This document shows positions 17,968 to 30,747 of a stretch of DNA of 64,000 bases, in pieces; position 1 is the stretch's first letter, and each line of letters opens with the position of its first letter. Origin of the DNA: CAYMYN01 sp964394665 (lineage in GTDB: Bacteria; Planctomycetota; UBA1135; GCA-002686595); assembly GCA_964394665.1 (NCBI GenBank), contig CAYMYN010000007.1, positions 62,001-126,000 on the forward strand, read 5' to 3'. The translations under genes and the position numbers were made by a program. The notes below the pieces were generated by a model, which was given only the letters and a program-made list of their open reading frames with translations, made no database searches and had not been told where the DNA came from.

Positions 17968-19215
17968 TCAGCCCTGGACCTCGCCGATACAGATCGAGAT
18001 GTTGTGACCGCCGAACCCCAGGGAGTTCGAGAGCGCGTTGCGCACGCGACGTTCACGGGCCTCGCCCGGCACGTAGTCGAGGTCGCAGTCCGGGTCCGGC
18101 GTGGTGTAGTTGCGCGTCGGGTGGATCTGTCCGTGGTGCACGGCCAGCGCGGTCGCGACGAGCTCGATCGCGGACGACGCGCCCAACAGGTGCCCGATCA
18201 TCGACTTGGTCGAGGAGACCGCCAGCTTGCGCGCGTGCGCGCCGAACGTGCGATGGATCGCGCGCGTCTCGATGGCGTCGTTGTAGCGCGTGCTGGTGCC
18301 GTGCGCGTTGATGTAGTCGACCTCCTCGGGGGAGATCCGCGAGCGCTCAAGGGCCAGGGTCATGGCCCGCGCCGGTCCGTCCCCGTCCTCCTTGGGAGCG
18401 GTGATGTGGAAGGCGTCGTCGGTCGAACCGTAGCCCTTGACCTCGGCGTAGATGCGCGCGCCGCGTTTGCGGGCGTGCTCGAGCTCCTCGAAGACCAGGA
18501 CGCCGCAGCCCTCCCCCATCACGAACCCATCGCGGTCGCGGTCGAAGGGCCGCGAGGCCGCGCTGGGATCGTCGTTGCGGGTGGAGAGGGCCTTGGCCGA
18601 GCAGAAGCCCGCCAACCCCAGGGGCGTCGTCGCGGACTCCGAGCCGCCGGTGACGACCAGGTCCGCCTCATCGACCTGGATCGCCCGGTAGGCGGCGGCG
18701 ATCGCATGACCGGAGGAGGCGCAGGCGCTGGAGGTGGTGAAGGCCGTGCCCCGCAGGCCGAAGTCGATCGCGACCTGCCCGCTGACGGCGTTGGCCATGA
18801 TGCGCGGGATGAAGTGCGGGCTGACGCGGCGTGGGCCCTTCTCCATCATCAGGATGTGTTGTTCCTCGATGCCCGTGATGCCCCCGATCCCGGTGCCCAG
18901 GATGGCGCCGTAGCGGTCGCGCACGGACTCGGGGAGCTCCTTCACGTCGGCCAACCCGGCGTCGGCGAGGGCCTGGGCCGAGGCCATCAGGGCCCACATC
19001 GTGAACGGGTCGAGCTTGCGCAGGTCGGGTCCGGCGAAGTGCTGGGCCGGGTCCCACTCGACGCAGGCGGCGATGTGTACCGCGTGCGCGGAGGTGTCGA
19101 AGCGCGTGATGCGCCCCACCCCACTCTCGCCCGCGAGCAGGCGCCGCCAGGTGGTCTCGATCTCGAGGCCCAGGGGGTTGACGGTCCCAAGGCCGGTGAT
19201 GACTACGCGCCGCAC
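17968..19215 (-). CDS. fabF: 3-oxoacyl-ACP synthase II
   Basis: 415 residues from a GTG at 19215 with GGAGG seven bases upstream (19223-19227). It elongates acyl-ACP with malonyl-ACP in fatty-acid synthesis. The catalytic triad is visible: Cys165 (TTSSACASSGH), His305 (AHGTSTRYND) and His342 (KSMIGHLLGASSAIE). Last of the fab cluster, downstream of acpP. The 279-base gap to acpP is larger than elsewhere in the cluster and contains a G-rich repeat. Confidence 0.95.
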   Translation of the reverse strand: MRRVVITGLGTVNPLGLEIETTWRRLLAGESGVGRITRFDTSAHAVHIAACVEWDPAQHFAGPDLRKLDPFTMWALMASAQALADAGLADVKELPESVRDRYGAILGTGIGGITGIEEQHILMMEKGPRRVSPHFIPRIMANAVSGQVAIDFGLRGTAFTTSSACASSGHAIAAAYRAIQVDEADLVVTGGSESATTPLGLAGFCSAKALSTRNDDPSAASRPFDRDRDGFVMGEGCGVLVFEELEHARKRGARIYAEVKGYGSTDDAFHITAPKEDGDGPARAMTLALERSRISPEEVDYINAHGTSTRYNDAIETRAIHRTFGAHARKLAVSSTKSMIGHLLGASSAIELVATALAVHHGQIHPTRNYTTPDPDCDLDYVPGEARERRVRNALSNSLGFGGHNISICIGEVQG

Positions 19216-19370
19216 GTCGGGGCCTCCATGGTGTGGGGACGGGGTTGACTGGAGCCTGGTTCGGCCCGAGGTCACGGGCGCGGGCCGGGAGCGTGGGGTC
19301 GAACCGGGGAGGGAAGCCCCGCGCTCGGCGAACCTGCGGTCGGAGGGTCGATCGCGACCGCGTTGGGTCG

Positions 19371-19412
19371 GACGGGGTAGGACGGGGTCGGATGGGGAGG
19401 AGCCGGGCGGGC
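19371..19412 (+). repeat. G-rich 10-base tandem repeat, possible G-quadruplex
   Basis: Three imperfect units (GACGGGGTAG, GACGGGGTCG, GATGGGGAGG) at 19371-19400, followed by further GGG runs on the plus strand. The spacing of four or more G-tracts could fold as a quadruplex in the non-coding strand between acpP and fabF. Confidence 0.4.
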
Positions 19413-19494
19413 GCGGGGCGCGCGGGCACGGGGCCCGATGCCGACGTCGAACCGCCCGGCCGCGACCGGGAGCGCGGAGCCCCCGCGCGGGACC

Positions 19495-19734
19495 TCAGGA
19501 TTTGGCCGTGATGTAGTCGATGGCCGCGCCGACGGTCTGGATCTTCTCCGCGTCCTCGTCGGGGATCGAGATCTCGAACTCGTCCTCGAACTCCATCACG
19601 AGCTCGACCGTGTCGAGGGAGTCGGCCCCCAGGTCGTTGATGAAGGACGTCTCGCGGGTGATCTTGTCGGGCGTGGCGCCCATCTGATCGCAGACGATGC
19701 GCTTGACGCGCTCTTCGATGGAGGTATCGCTCAC
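19495..19734 (-). CDS. acpP: Acyl carrier protein
   Basis: 79 residues from a GTG at 19734 with a purine-rich site (GGAAG) six bases upstream. It carries growing acyl chains on phosphopantetheine. The attachment serine is Ser39 in GADSLDTVELVMEFE. The protein is acidic, helical and of standard length. It sits between fabG and fabF as in many bacteria. Upstream in-frame codons to 19803 lack protein-like sequence. Confidence 0.96.
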   Translation of the reverse strand: MSDTSIEERVKRIVCDQMGATPDKITRETSFINDLGADSLDTVELVMEFEDEFEISIPDEDAEKIQTVGAAIDYITAKS

Positions 19735-19951
19735 CGCTGGCTTCCTTGTCTGTGTTGGGTCTGTGCTGGAGGGGACCGCCGCGGCGGCCGGCCAGGGAAC
19801 CAACCCTGGTCCAGGGGCCGACGCAACCGATCCGTGAGGTCGTAGAACCCCCGCGTCTCTCGCGCGGGACTTGGAGCCGGACCCGAGGAGTCCGGGTGCT
19901 CCGGGAACCCGCCGACGGGGCGCGTTCCTTGCACGAGCGTGGCCGCGGTGC

Positions 19952-20713
19952 TCACAGCGAGAGCCCCCCGTCCACGACCAGGGTCTGTCCGGTGACGTAG
20001 GCTCCGCCCGGCCCGCAGAGGTACGCGACCGCTTCGGCGATGTCCTCGGCGACGCCGATGCGTCCGAGCGGGATGCGCGCGCGCAACTCCTCGGCCGCCT
20101 GGGCGCTGATCGCCGAGGTCATGTCGGTCTCGATGTAGCCCGGCGCCACCGCGTTGACGGTCACGTTGCGGCCGGCAAGTTCCTTGGCGAGCGAACGCGT
20201 CAGGCCGATCAGGCCCGCTTTGCTGGCCGCGTAGTTCGACTGCCCGGCATTGCCCGTCAGGCCCACCACCGAGCTGATGTTCACGATGCGTCCCTTGACC
20301 TTCATCAGCGGGCGCGCGGCGGCGCGGGCGAAGTTCCAGGCGCCCTTGAGGTTGACCTCGATCACGCGGTCGAAGTCCTCCTCCTTCATGCGCAGGAGCA
20401 GTTGGTCGCGGGTCAGGCCGGCGTTGTTCACGAGCAGGTCCAGGCCACCGAGCTCGTTCTGCACGCGCTCGACGAGGTCCGCGACCGCCGCGGTCACCCC
20501 CACGTCGACCCCGAAGGCGGCGGCGCCCTCGCTCGCGCGGCTGCACTCGGCCACCGTCTCGGCGCAGTTCTCGGCCCGGGTGGCCACGCAGGCCACCCGC
20601 GCGCCGTCCTGGGCCAGGCGCACGGCGATCGCTCGGCCGATGCCGCGGGAGGCGCCCGTGACCAGGGCGACCTTGCCCAGGAGGGGCCGGGGACGGGGGC
20701 TCGCTTCGCTCAA
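19952..20713 (-). CDS. fabG: 3-oxoacyl-ACP reductase
   Basis: 253 residues from an unusual TTG at 20713, supported by a strong Shine-Dalgarno GAGGAGG (complement of 20721-20727) seven bases upstream. A short-chain dehydrogenase that reduces 3-ketoacyl-ACP with NADPH. The cofactor motif TGASRGIG is at residues 19-26, NNAG lies near 97, the catalytic serine is at about 148, and Tyr161 and Lys165 form YAASK. Member of the fabH-fabD-fabG-acpP-fabF cluster. Confidence 0.95.
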   Translation of the reverse strand: MSEASPRPRPLLGKVALVTGASRGIGRAIAVRLAQDGARVACVATRAENCAETVAECSRASEGAAAFGVDVGVTAAVADLVERVQNELGGLDLLVNNAGLTRDQLLLRMKEEDFDRVIEVNLKGAWNFARAAARPLMKVKGRIVNISSVVGLTGNAGQSNYAASKAGLIGLTRSLAKELAGRNVTVNAVAPGYIETDMTSAISAQAAEELRARIPLGRIGVAEDIAEAVAYLCGPGGAYVTGQTLVVDGGLSL

Positions 20714-20781
20714 CGCTGGGCCTCCTCGGGAGGCGCGGGGACTATACGGGGGCCGCCAGGGGACTGCAACGCGCGCCGGGG

Positions 20782-21720
20782 TCAGGAGAGGACGTCCGCC
20801 GGCGTGGCGGCCGAGCGCACCTCGGCCCCCGGGTCGATCTTCTTCATCAACCCGGCGAGCACCGTTCCCGGGCCCGGCTCGAGGTAGGTGCGGACGCCCT
20901 GGGCGAGCGCCCAGCGCAGGCCCTGCTCCCAGCGCACCGGGGCGCAGACCTGGGCCGCGAGTTGTTCGCGGATGGTCTCCACGTCGCTGCTCGGCGCCCC
21001 GGTGACGTTGGTCACGAAGGGGATCCGCGGGCTCTGCAGCGGCACGTCGCCGAGCGCCGCCGCCAGGCGGTCCGCGGCGGGCCGCATGCACTCGGAGTGG
21101 AAGCCGCCGGCGACGACCAGACGTCGAGTGCGCCGCACGCCGTGTTCGGCGGCCAGGGACTCGGCGGCGTCCAGGGCGACCCGTTCGCCGGACAACACGA
21201 CCTGGCCCGGCGCATTGAGGTTCGCGACCGAGCAGATGCCCACCGCCGAGGCAGCCTCGGCGAGCGATCGGGCCTGGCCCTCGTCCGCGCCCATCAGGGA
21301 GAGCATCCCGCTCGGGATCCGTTCGCTGGCGTCCTGCATCGCCGCGCCGCGCAGGCGCACCAGCCTCAGCCCGTCGGCGAACTCGAGCGAGCCGGCGCAC
21401 CACAGGGCGGTGTACTCGCCGAGCGAGAGGCCCGCCGTCAGCGCCGCGCGCTCGCGTCGCAGGCCGTGCTCCTCGAGCACGCGGACGATGGCCACGCTGG
21501 TGACGAAAATGCCCGGCTGCGCGACATCGGTGCGGTTCACCGCCTCGCCGCCGCTCCAACAGGTCTCGCTGAGCGGGAAGCCCAGGACGCGGTCGGCTTC
21601 CTCGAAGGTGCGCCGGGCGACCTCGAAGGCCTCGGCCCAGTCGCGGCCCATGCCCTCGAACTGCGCGCCCTGGCCGGGGAAGAGGATGCCCGCGCCTTCC
21701 TGCACGATCTCGGCTCTCAT
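20782..21720 (-). CDS. fabD: Malonyl-CoA:ACP transacylase
   Basis: 312 residues, with GGAGG nine bases before the ATG. It loads malonyl groups onto ACP. The nucleophile is Ser99 in GLSLGEYTAL; most homologs have GHSLGE, so His is Leu here. GQGAQFEGMG at the N-terminus and the second catalytic His in VVAGGFHSECMRPA are present. It lies between fabH and fabG with short gaps. Confidence 0.94.
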   Translation of the reverse strand: MRAEIVQEGAGILFPGQGAQFEGMGRDWAEAFEVARRTFEEADRVLGFPLSETCWSGGEAVNRTDVAQPGIFVTSVAIVRVLEEHGLRRERAALTAGLSLGEYTALWCAGSLEFADGLRLVRLRGAAMQDASERIPSGMLSLMGADEGQARSLAEAASAVGICSVANLNAPGQVVLSGERVALDAAESLAAEHGVRRTRRLVVAGGFHSECMRPAADRLAAALGDVPLQSPRIPFVTNVTGAPSSDVETIREQLAAQVCAPVRWEQGLRWALAQGVRTYLEPGPGTVLAGLMKKIDPGAEVRSAATPADVLS

Positions 21721-21745
21721 GTCGCTCGTCCTCCGCGCCGGCGGC

Positions 21746-22741
21746 TCACCAACGCAGCAGCGCCGCGGCCCAGGTCAGGCCCGCGCCGAAGGCTACGAGC
21801 ACCACGTGTTTGTTCGGGACCAAGCGGCCCTGGCGGCGCGCCTCGTCGAGCGCGATCGCGACGCTGGCGGCCGAGGTGTTGCCGTACTTGTCGATGTTGA
21901 TCATCACCTTCTCTGGCGGGATGTCGAAGCGCTCGACGGCCGCCTCGATGATGCGCCGGTTCACCTGGTGCGGGACGATCAGGCCCAGGTCGGACGGTTC
22001 GATGCCCTCGAGCATCTCACCGATCAGCTGGCCCATCTTCAGCACGGCGAACTTGTAGACCTCCCGGCCCTTCACGCGGATGAAGTGCTCGCCGGCCTCG
22101 ACCGTGTCGTGCGTCGGGGGTCGGCGCGAGCCGCCGCCGGTCATCTGGATGAAGTCGTAGCCTTCCCCGTCGGCGCCCATCGAGGTGCGCAGCACCTCGC
22201 CCTGGGCGCACTCGGAGTGCGCCGTCAGCACGGCCGCGCCGGCGCCGTCCCCGAACAGGATGCAAGAGCCGCGGTCGGAGCGGTCGAGGAAGGCCGAGAG
22301 CGTCTCGGCCCCGATCACGAGCACCTTGCGCGCGCGGCCGGCGGCGATCAGCCCCTCGCCCAGGGCCAGCACCGAGACGAATCCGCTGCACGCCGCGCTG
22401 ACGTCGAGGGCTCCGGCCCGCTGGGCGCCGAGCCCCGCCTGCACGAGGGGCGCGCAGGCCGGCAGGTACTGGTCGGGGCTGACCGTCGCGACCAGGATCA
22501 GGTCGAGCTCGTCGGGCGCGACGCGGGCGTCCTCGAGGGCCCGACGCGCCGCCCGCAGGCACATGTCGGACGTCGTCTGGCCCTCCTCCACGAAGCGCCG
22601 CTGGACGATGCCGGTGCGCTGGCGAATCCACTCGTCGCTGGTGTCGGTGAACTGGGTGAACCAGTCGTTGTCGATCACTCGCTCGGGAACGTACGAGCCC
22701 GTTCCGGCGATCCCGACCTGGATCCGGGGCGCGCTGGTCAT
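21746..22741 (-). CDS. fabH: 3-oxoacyl-ACP synthase III
   Basis: 331 residues. It starts fatty-acid synthesis by condensing acetyl-CoA with malonyl-ACP. The catalytic residues are Cys118 (DVSAACSGF), His258 (IVPHQVN) and Asn288 (DKYGNTSAAS). The N-terminal GTGSYVPERVIDN is typical. Only 25 bases separate it from fabD. It follows plsX in the order common in bacteria. Confidence 0.95.
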   Translation of the reverse strand: MTSAPRIQVGIAGTGSYVPERVIDNDWFTQFTDTSDEWIRQRTGIVQRRFVEEGQTTSDMCLRAARRALEDARVAPDELDLILVATVSPDQYLPACAPLVQAGLGAQRAGALDVSAACSGFVSVLALGEGLIAAGRARKVLVIGAETLSAFLDRSDRGSCILFGDGAGAAVLTAHSECAQGEVLRTSMGADGEGYDFIQMTGGGSRRPPTHDTVEAGEHFIRVKGREVYKFAVLKMGQLIGEMLEGIEPSDLGLIVPHQVNRRIIEAAVERFDIPPEKVMINIDKYGNTSAASVAIALDEARRQGRLVPNKHVVLVAFGAGLTWAAALLRW

Positions 22742-22864
22742 CGAGGGTCCATGGCGTTGGCGGAGTGGGGGCGATCGGGGGCCGGAACGGTCCCCGACGG
22801 GCGGGAGTGTGCCAGCCCGGCGGGCCCGGCGGAAGCCCGGCGCACGGGACCGAGCCCCGCTGCG

Positions 22865-23881
22865 TCAGCCCGGAGCAGGCCGCGCGGAGCGCTCGATGCC
22901 GCGCACGATCCCCTCGTTGACGCCCGAGTCCAGGGCCACGGTGGCCTGGTTCAGCGCGCTGGCCACCGCGTGGGCGTCCGAGCGTCCGTGGCCGATCACG
23001 ACCACGCCGGCCACGCCGAGCAGGAGCGCTCCACCGTACTCGCTGTAGTCGATGTGCTTGCGCAAGCTGGCGGCGACGTCGGGGGGCAGGTCGTGTCCGG
23101 CCTGGACCAACTCCGAGCGCACGAGCCCGAGCAGGAAACCCGCGAACTGCTCGAGCAGCTTCAGCACGACGTTGCCGGTGAACCCATCGGTGACCACGAG
23201 GTCCACCTTGTCGGCGAACAGGTCGTTGCCCTCGACGTTGCCGACGAAGTCCAGGGCGGACGCGGCGAGCAGGCGGTGGGCCTCGCGCAACTCGTCGGTG
23301 CCCTTGGACTCTTCCTCGCCGACGTTGAGCAAGCCCACGCGCGGGCGCTCGACCCCGAGGGCACCCCGCATGTAGGCCGCGCCCATCAGGCCGTTCTGAA
23401 GCAAGTGCTCGGGCTTGGGCTCCAGGTTGGCGCCCATGTCGATCACCGTCAGCGGCTTGCCGGTCAGGCGCAGGGTGACCGCGATCCCCGGTCGGCGGAC
23501 CCCGGGCAGGGTCCCCAGGCCCAGGGTGCTGGCCCCCACCGCGGCGCCGGTGTTGCCCATGCCGATCACCGCTCCGGCGCGACCCTCGCGCACCAGGCGC
23601 ACGCAGCCCCCGATCGACGAGTCGCGCTTCGTCCGCAGGGCGGTCGCCGGCGACTCGTGCATCTCGATCACGTCCTCGGCGTGGACGATCTCGAAGCCCG
23701 GGTTGCCGCCGAGCTCCTCCAGGAGGCCTTCGATCACGGGCCGGCGGCCGACGAGCACGATGCGCTCGGCCGGTACGGGTCGCGCGAAGGCCGGTGAGCA
23801 GGCGCGCAGGGCGCCCTCCACGATCGCGCGGGGGGCGCGGTCGCCGCCCATCACGTCGAGCGCCACACGGGGGGCGGTCAT
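22865..23881 (-). CDS. plsX: Phosphate acyltransferase
   Basis: 338 residues from the ATG at 23881; the frame is open upstream through rpmF, but the family N-terminus VALDVMGGDRAP starts here and GGGGAG precedes it. It converts acyl-ACP to acyl-phosphate for phospholipid synthesis. Conserved blocks include GMGNTGA, DMGANLEPKPEHL, NVGEEESKG and VTDGFTGN. It lies between rpmF and fabH, the usual order. Confidence 0.95.
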   Translation of the reverse strand: MTAPRVALDVMGGDRAPRAIVEGALRACSPAFARPVPAERIVLVGRRPVIEGLLEELGGNPGFEIVHAEDVIEMHESPATALRTKRDSSIGGCVRLVREGRAGAVIGMGNTGAAVGASTLGLGTLPGVRRPGIAVTLRLTGKPLTVIDMGANLEPKPEHLLQNGLMGAAYMRGALGVERPRVGLLNVGEEESKGTDELREAHRLLAASALDFVGNVEGNDLFADKVDLVVTDGFTGNVVLKLLEQFAGFLLGLVRSELVQAGHDLPPDVAASLRKHIDYSEYGGALLLGVAGVVVIGHGRSDAHAVASALNQATVALDSGVNEGIVRGIERSARPAPG

Positions 23882-23897
23882 GGGCGGTGGAGCTCCC

Positions 23898-24101
23898 CTA
23901 GATCCCGTCCTTCGCGAAGACCTCGGTGCCGCCCTGGCCCTTCTTGGCAAAGCCGTAGAAGCCGCAGTTGTCGCACACGCGGTGGGACTTCTTGGCGGCG
24001 CCGCAGCGGGGGCACTGGTTGAACTGGGGCGACTCGAGCCCGAGGTGCGAGCGGCGGATGCGCTTGCGGTGTTTGGAGTGGCGGCGCTTGGGATGGGGCA
24101 T
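23898..24101 (-). CDS. rpmF: Ribosomal protein bL32
   Basis: 67 residues from the ATG at 24101 (MPHPKRRHSKHRKR). A component of the large ribosomal subunit. It is the zinc-binding form, with cysteines in CPRC and CDNC. A YceD-type gene, often upstream of rpmF, is absent; alaS lies upstream instead. 17 bases before plsX. Confidence 0.95.
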   Translation of the reverse strand: MPHPKRRHSKHRKRIRRSHLGLESPQFNQCPRCGAAKKSHRVCDNCGFYGFAKKGQGGTEVFAKDGI

Positions 24102-24266
24102 GGCTCTAGGGAGGCTCTCCGACGGGAGGGGCCGATACGGGCGCAGGGCGCCGGGGCGGCCGTGGACCGCTCCGCCCCACGCGCCCCGCGGCCGACGAAG
24201 GGGCGAGAGACTAGCCACGCCCTGGGGGGGTGTCAACGCGCCCCGGGGGGCAGGCCGTGTTCGCGA

Positions 24267-27002
<2,736 letters not shown>

Positions 27003-27105
27003 CGCTCGCGTGGATCGGTGCGCCTGCGGGGCCGGTTCGCCCGGCGGGGGTCGGGGAGAGAAGAGGGTAGCCCGGCCCCGGCGCGGCTCCAGCGGCGGAA
27101 CGGCA

Positions 27106-27136
27106 CCGGCCGGGCCCGCCGCGCGGGCCCGGCCGG
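27106..27136 (-). terminator. Strong GC hairpin after recA
   Basis: CCGGCCGGGCCCG (27106-27118), loop CCGCG, and its exact complement (27124-27136): a 13-bp perfect stem 22 bases after the recA stop. Only a weak T-rich trail follows on the minus strand. Confidence 0.55.
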
Positions 27137-27157
27137 ACGGGCGATGGCTCCTCTACG

Positions 27158-28294
<1,137 letters not shown>

Positions 28295-28395
28295 GGGTGC
28301 GGCTTCCTGGGGCTGGTGGGCGGAGGGGACGCGGCCCTCGCGGCCGCGAACGGGGGGTCGGGGGGCGATCATAGGGCTCCGGGGAGGGCGGACCA

Positions 28396-28413
28396 AGCGC
28401 GTGGAAACGCGCT
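28396..28413. promoter_or_regulatory. Perfect inverted repeat upstream of recA
   Basis: AGCGCGT-GGAA-ACGCGCT, a perfect 7+7 inverted repeat 102-119 bases before the recA start. It could be a damage-regulator operator. As a hairpin it could also end the upstream PfkB gene, which stops at 28491. Confidence 0.4.
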
Positions 28414-28490
28414 CCAGGCCCCCTAGACCGCGCTTTGCGGCGGCGGTTGCAGCCCTCGCCCCGGAGCCGTGTCGAAACGGCCGCCGAGCG

Positions 28491-29390
28491 TCAGACCGTG
28501 ACGATCGAGAGCAACTCGTCGTAGCGCTGGTCGAGCTCCGCCGGGGTGCAAGTCGCCAGGCGTTCGACGCTGAAGCCCTGGACGCAGAAGGAGGCCGTGA
28601 TGGTGCCGCGCAGCATCGCCCGGCGCAGGGTGGCCGGCGAGAGCTCGTCCTGCTGGGCGAGGAAACCCATGAAGCCGCCGGCGAACGAGTCCCCGGCGCC
28701 GGTCGGGTCGACCACCGCGGGGACCGGGTAGGCGGGCAAGGAGAAGTGCACGTCCTGTCCGATCAGGAAGGCGCCGTGTTCACCCTTCTTCAGGATCACG
28801 TAGCGCGGGCCCAGGCCCAGGACCTGGCCCGCGGCGCGCAACAGGTTGCGCTCGCCGGTCAGCATGCGCGCCTCCTCGTCGTTCAGCACCAGGCCGTCGA
28901 TGTGGCGCAACAACGCGAGCAGGTCCTCGCGCGCGTGTTCGATCCACAGGTTCATGGTGTCGGCGACCACGAACCGGGGGCGCTCGACCTGCCCGAGCGC
29001 CTTCATCTGCACGCTGGGCGTGGCGTTGGCCAGGAACACGTAGCGCGAGTCGGCGAACGCCGCCGGCACCTTGGGGTCGAAGTCCGCCAGCACGTTGAGC
29101 TGGGTCTCCAGGGTGTGGCGCGTGTTCCAATCGGCCTCGTACCGACCGGACCAACGGAAGGTCCGGCCCTCGGCCGTCTCCAGACCCGCCAGGTCGACGC
29201 CCCGCGACGCGAGCAACGCGCGGTGCTGGTCCTGGAAGTCGTGCCCCACCACCCCCACCAGCCGCGGCCGGTGGTAGAGGCTCGCGGCCAGGGCGAAGTA
29301 GGTCGCCGAGCCACCCAGGACGCCCTCGCGGCGCTCATGGACGGTCTCGATCGAGTCGTAGGCCAGGGTGCCGAGGACGAGCAGGCTCAT
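28491..29390 (-). CDS. PfkB-family sugar/nucleoside kinase
   Basis: 299 residues from the ATG at 29390. A ribokinase-fold kinase. The N-terminal LGTLAYDSIET and GGSATYFALAASL are typical. The C-terminal PfkB signature DPTGAGDSFAGGFMGFLA holds the catalytic Asp and anion hole. Middle motifs ATPSVQM and LNDEEARMLTGERNL are seen. The substrate is not clear from sequence; adenosine, ribose and fructose-phosphate kinases share these motifs. Located upstream of recA on the same strand. Confidence 0.85.
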   Translation of the reverse strand: MSLLVLGTLAYDSIETVHERREGVLGGSATYFALAASLYHRPRLVGVVGHDFQDQHRALLASRGVDLAGLETAEGRTFRWSGRYEADWNTRHTLETQLNVLADFDPKVPAAFADSRYVFLANATPSVQMKALGQVERPRFVVADTMNLWIEHAREDLLALLRHIDGLVLNDEEARMLTGERNLLRAAGQVLGLGPRYVILKKGEHGAFLIGQDVHFSLPAYPVPAVVDPTGAGDSFAGGFMGFLAQQDELSPATLRRAMLRGTITASFCVQGFSVERLATCTPAELDQRYDELLSIVTV

Positions 29391-29514
29391 GCGCGGGGGG
29401 ATCGCTGGGGGGAGGCGGAGTTCGGCCGGCGGTCGTCGGCCGGGCGAGGGGTAGCCTCCCATCCCACCCGGCCCGGGGGCGAGGGTCAAACCCGCGCCCG
29501 GAGCAGGAACGGGT

Positions 29515-30747
29515 TCAGGGCTCTCCGTCCGGCACCACGCCGACCACGAGCGCTTCGTCCCGCGAGCGCGGGCCGCCGGGGATCAACATCGCCAGCCCGC
29601 CCCCCAGCCCGATCGCGTGCAGCAACAGGCGGTAGGTGACGCTGACCGCGACGCCCAGGGTCGCGGTCGAGCCCACGAGCGCGAAGAGCGTCCCGTACGC
29701 CGCCTCGCCCAGCCCCCAGCCCCCGGGTGCGACCGGCACCGCGGTGATCGTGTTGGCCACGGAGCCGACGGCCAGGAACGCCGCGAAGCCCAGGCTCGCC
29801 CCGAACGCTCCGCCCAGGGCCCACAGGGCGCCGGCGGTGCACAGGTGGTTCGAGATCGACAGGCCGAAGGCGATCGCGAGCTCGAGCGGGTGTCCGCCGT
29901 AGATCTGGGCGGCGCGGTCGAGCTTGCGCAGCCGCCGCGCCTGGGGGAGCTTCTCGATCCAGGTTTCGAGACGCACCAGCCGCCGCGACGCGGGGTGCAG
30001 GGCCACGGCGAGCCCGACCGTCGCCGCGAGGAAGGCCAGGGCGACCGGCCAGCGCAGGCGCTCGAGCGAAGCCTGGGAGCCGAGCAGCAGGACGCCCGCC
30101 GCCAGGCCCAGCAGAGCCCACAGGCCGAGCAGGCGGTCGATCAGGACGCTGACCAGGGCGTCGGCCCGGGTCTCGGGGTGCTGGCGCACCGCCAGGCCGG
30201 CCTTGACCAGGTCGCCGCCCGTCAAGCCGGGCAGGACTAGGTTGAAGAACAACCCGAGGAAGGTCAGGCGCAACGCGTCCCGCCAACGCGTCCCGCAACC
30301 CGCCACGCGCAACAGGCGCCACCAACGCGTCACGCCGAAGAACACGCCGGCGAGGAGCAATCCCAGGGCGAGGGCCAAGCCGCCGGGGCGCACGTCGAGG
30401 AAGACCCGCGGGAGACCGGGCCTCCAGGAGACGGGCTCGCCCGCCGGGTCCCCGCCGCGCGTGACGACCAGCGCCGCGCCCGACGCCAGGGCTTGACGCC
30501 AGGGCTCGGGCCAAGCGGGGGCCGGCTCGAGGTCCGGGTCGAAGGTGAAGCGGATCGCCTCGCCTTGCCACTCGCCCTCGATGCGGCCCGTGGCGCTCCA
30601 CTCCTCGTCTCCGCGCTCGAGCACCAGGGTGTCGCGCCAGGGCAGGTTCCAGGCCACGAACCCCAGCAGGCCCAGGGCGAGCACGACCTCGAGCGCCCGC
30701 AGCAGGTTGCGCCGCGGGGTCGGAGGGACGGGTCCCGGACCGCTCAA
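29515..30747 (-). CDS. LPG-synthase-type (UPF0104) membrane protein
   Basis: 410 residues from a TTG at 30747 that overlaps the upstream stop (TTGA). One N-terminal helix (VVLALGLLGFVAWNL) is followed by a non-membrane segment of about 100 residues, then about seven more helices. Signature blocks match the lysylphosphatidylglycerol synthase membrane domain: LTFLGLFFNLVLPGLTGGDLVKAG, shown here in part as NLVLPGLTGGDLVKAG, and VPVAPGGWGLGEAAYG. Members transport or modify lipids or glycans, and the soluble synthase domain is absent. The extra segment after helix 1 is unusual. Confidence 0.75.
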   Translation of the reverse strand: MSGPGPVPPTPRRNLLRALEVVLALGLLGFVAWNLPWRDTLVLERGDEEWSATGRIEGEWQGEAIRFTFDPDLEPAPAWPEPWRQALASGAALVVTRGGDPAGEPVSWRPGLPRVFLDVRPGGLALALGLLLAGVFFGVTRWWRLLRVAGCGTRWRDALRLTFLGLFFNLVLPGLTGGDLVKAGLAVRQHPETRADALVSVLIDRLLGLWALLGLAAGVLLLGSQASLERLRWPVALAFLAATVGLAVALHPASRRLVRLETWIEKLPQARRLRKLDRAAQIYGGHPLELAIAFGLSISNHLCTAGALWALGGAFGASLGFAAFLAVGSVANTITAVPVAPGGWGLGEAAYGTLFALVGSTATLGVAVSVTYRLLLHAIGLGGGLAMLIPGGPRSRDEALVVGVVPDGEP

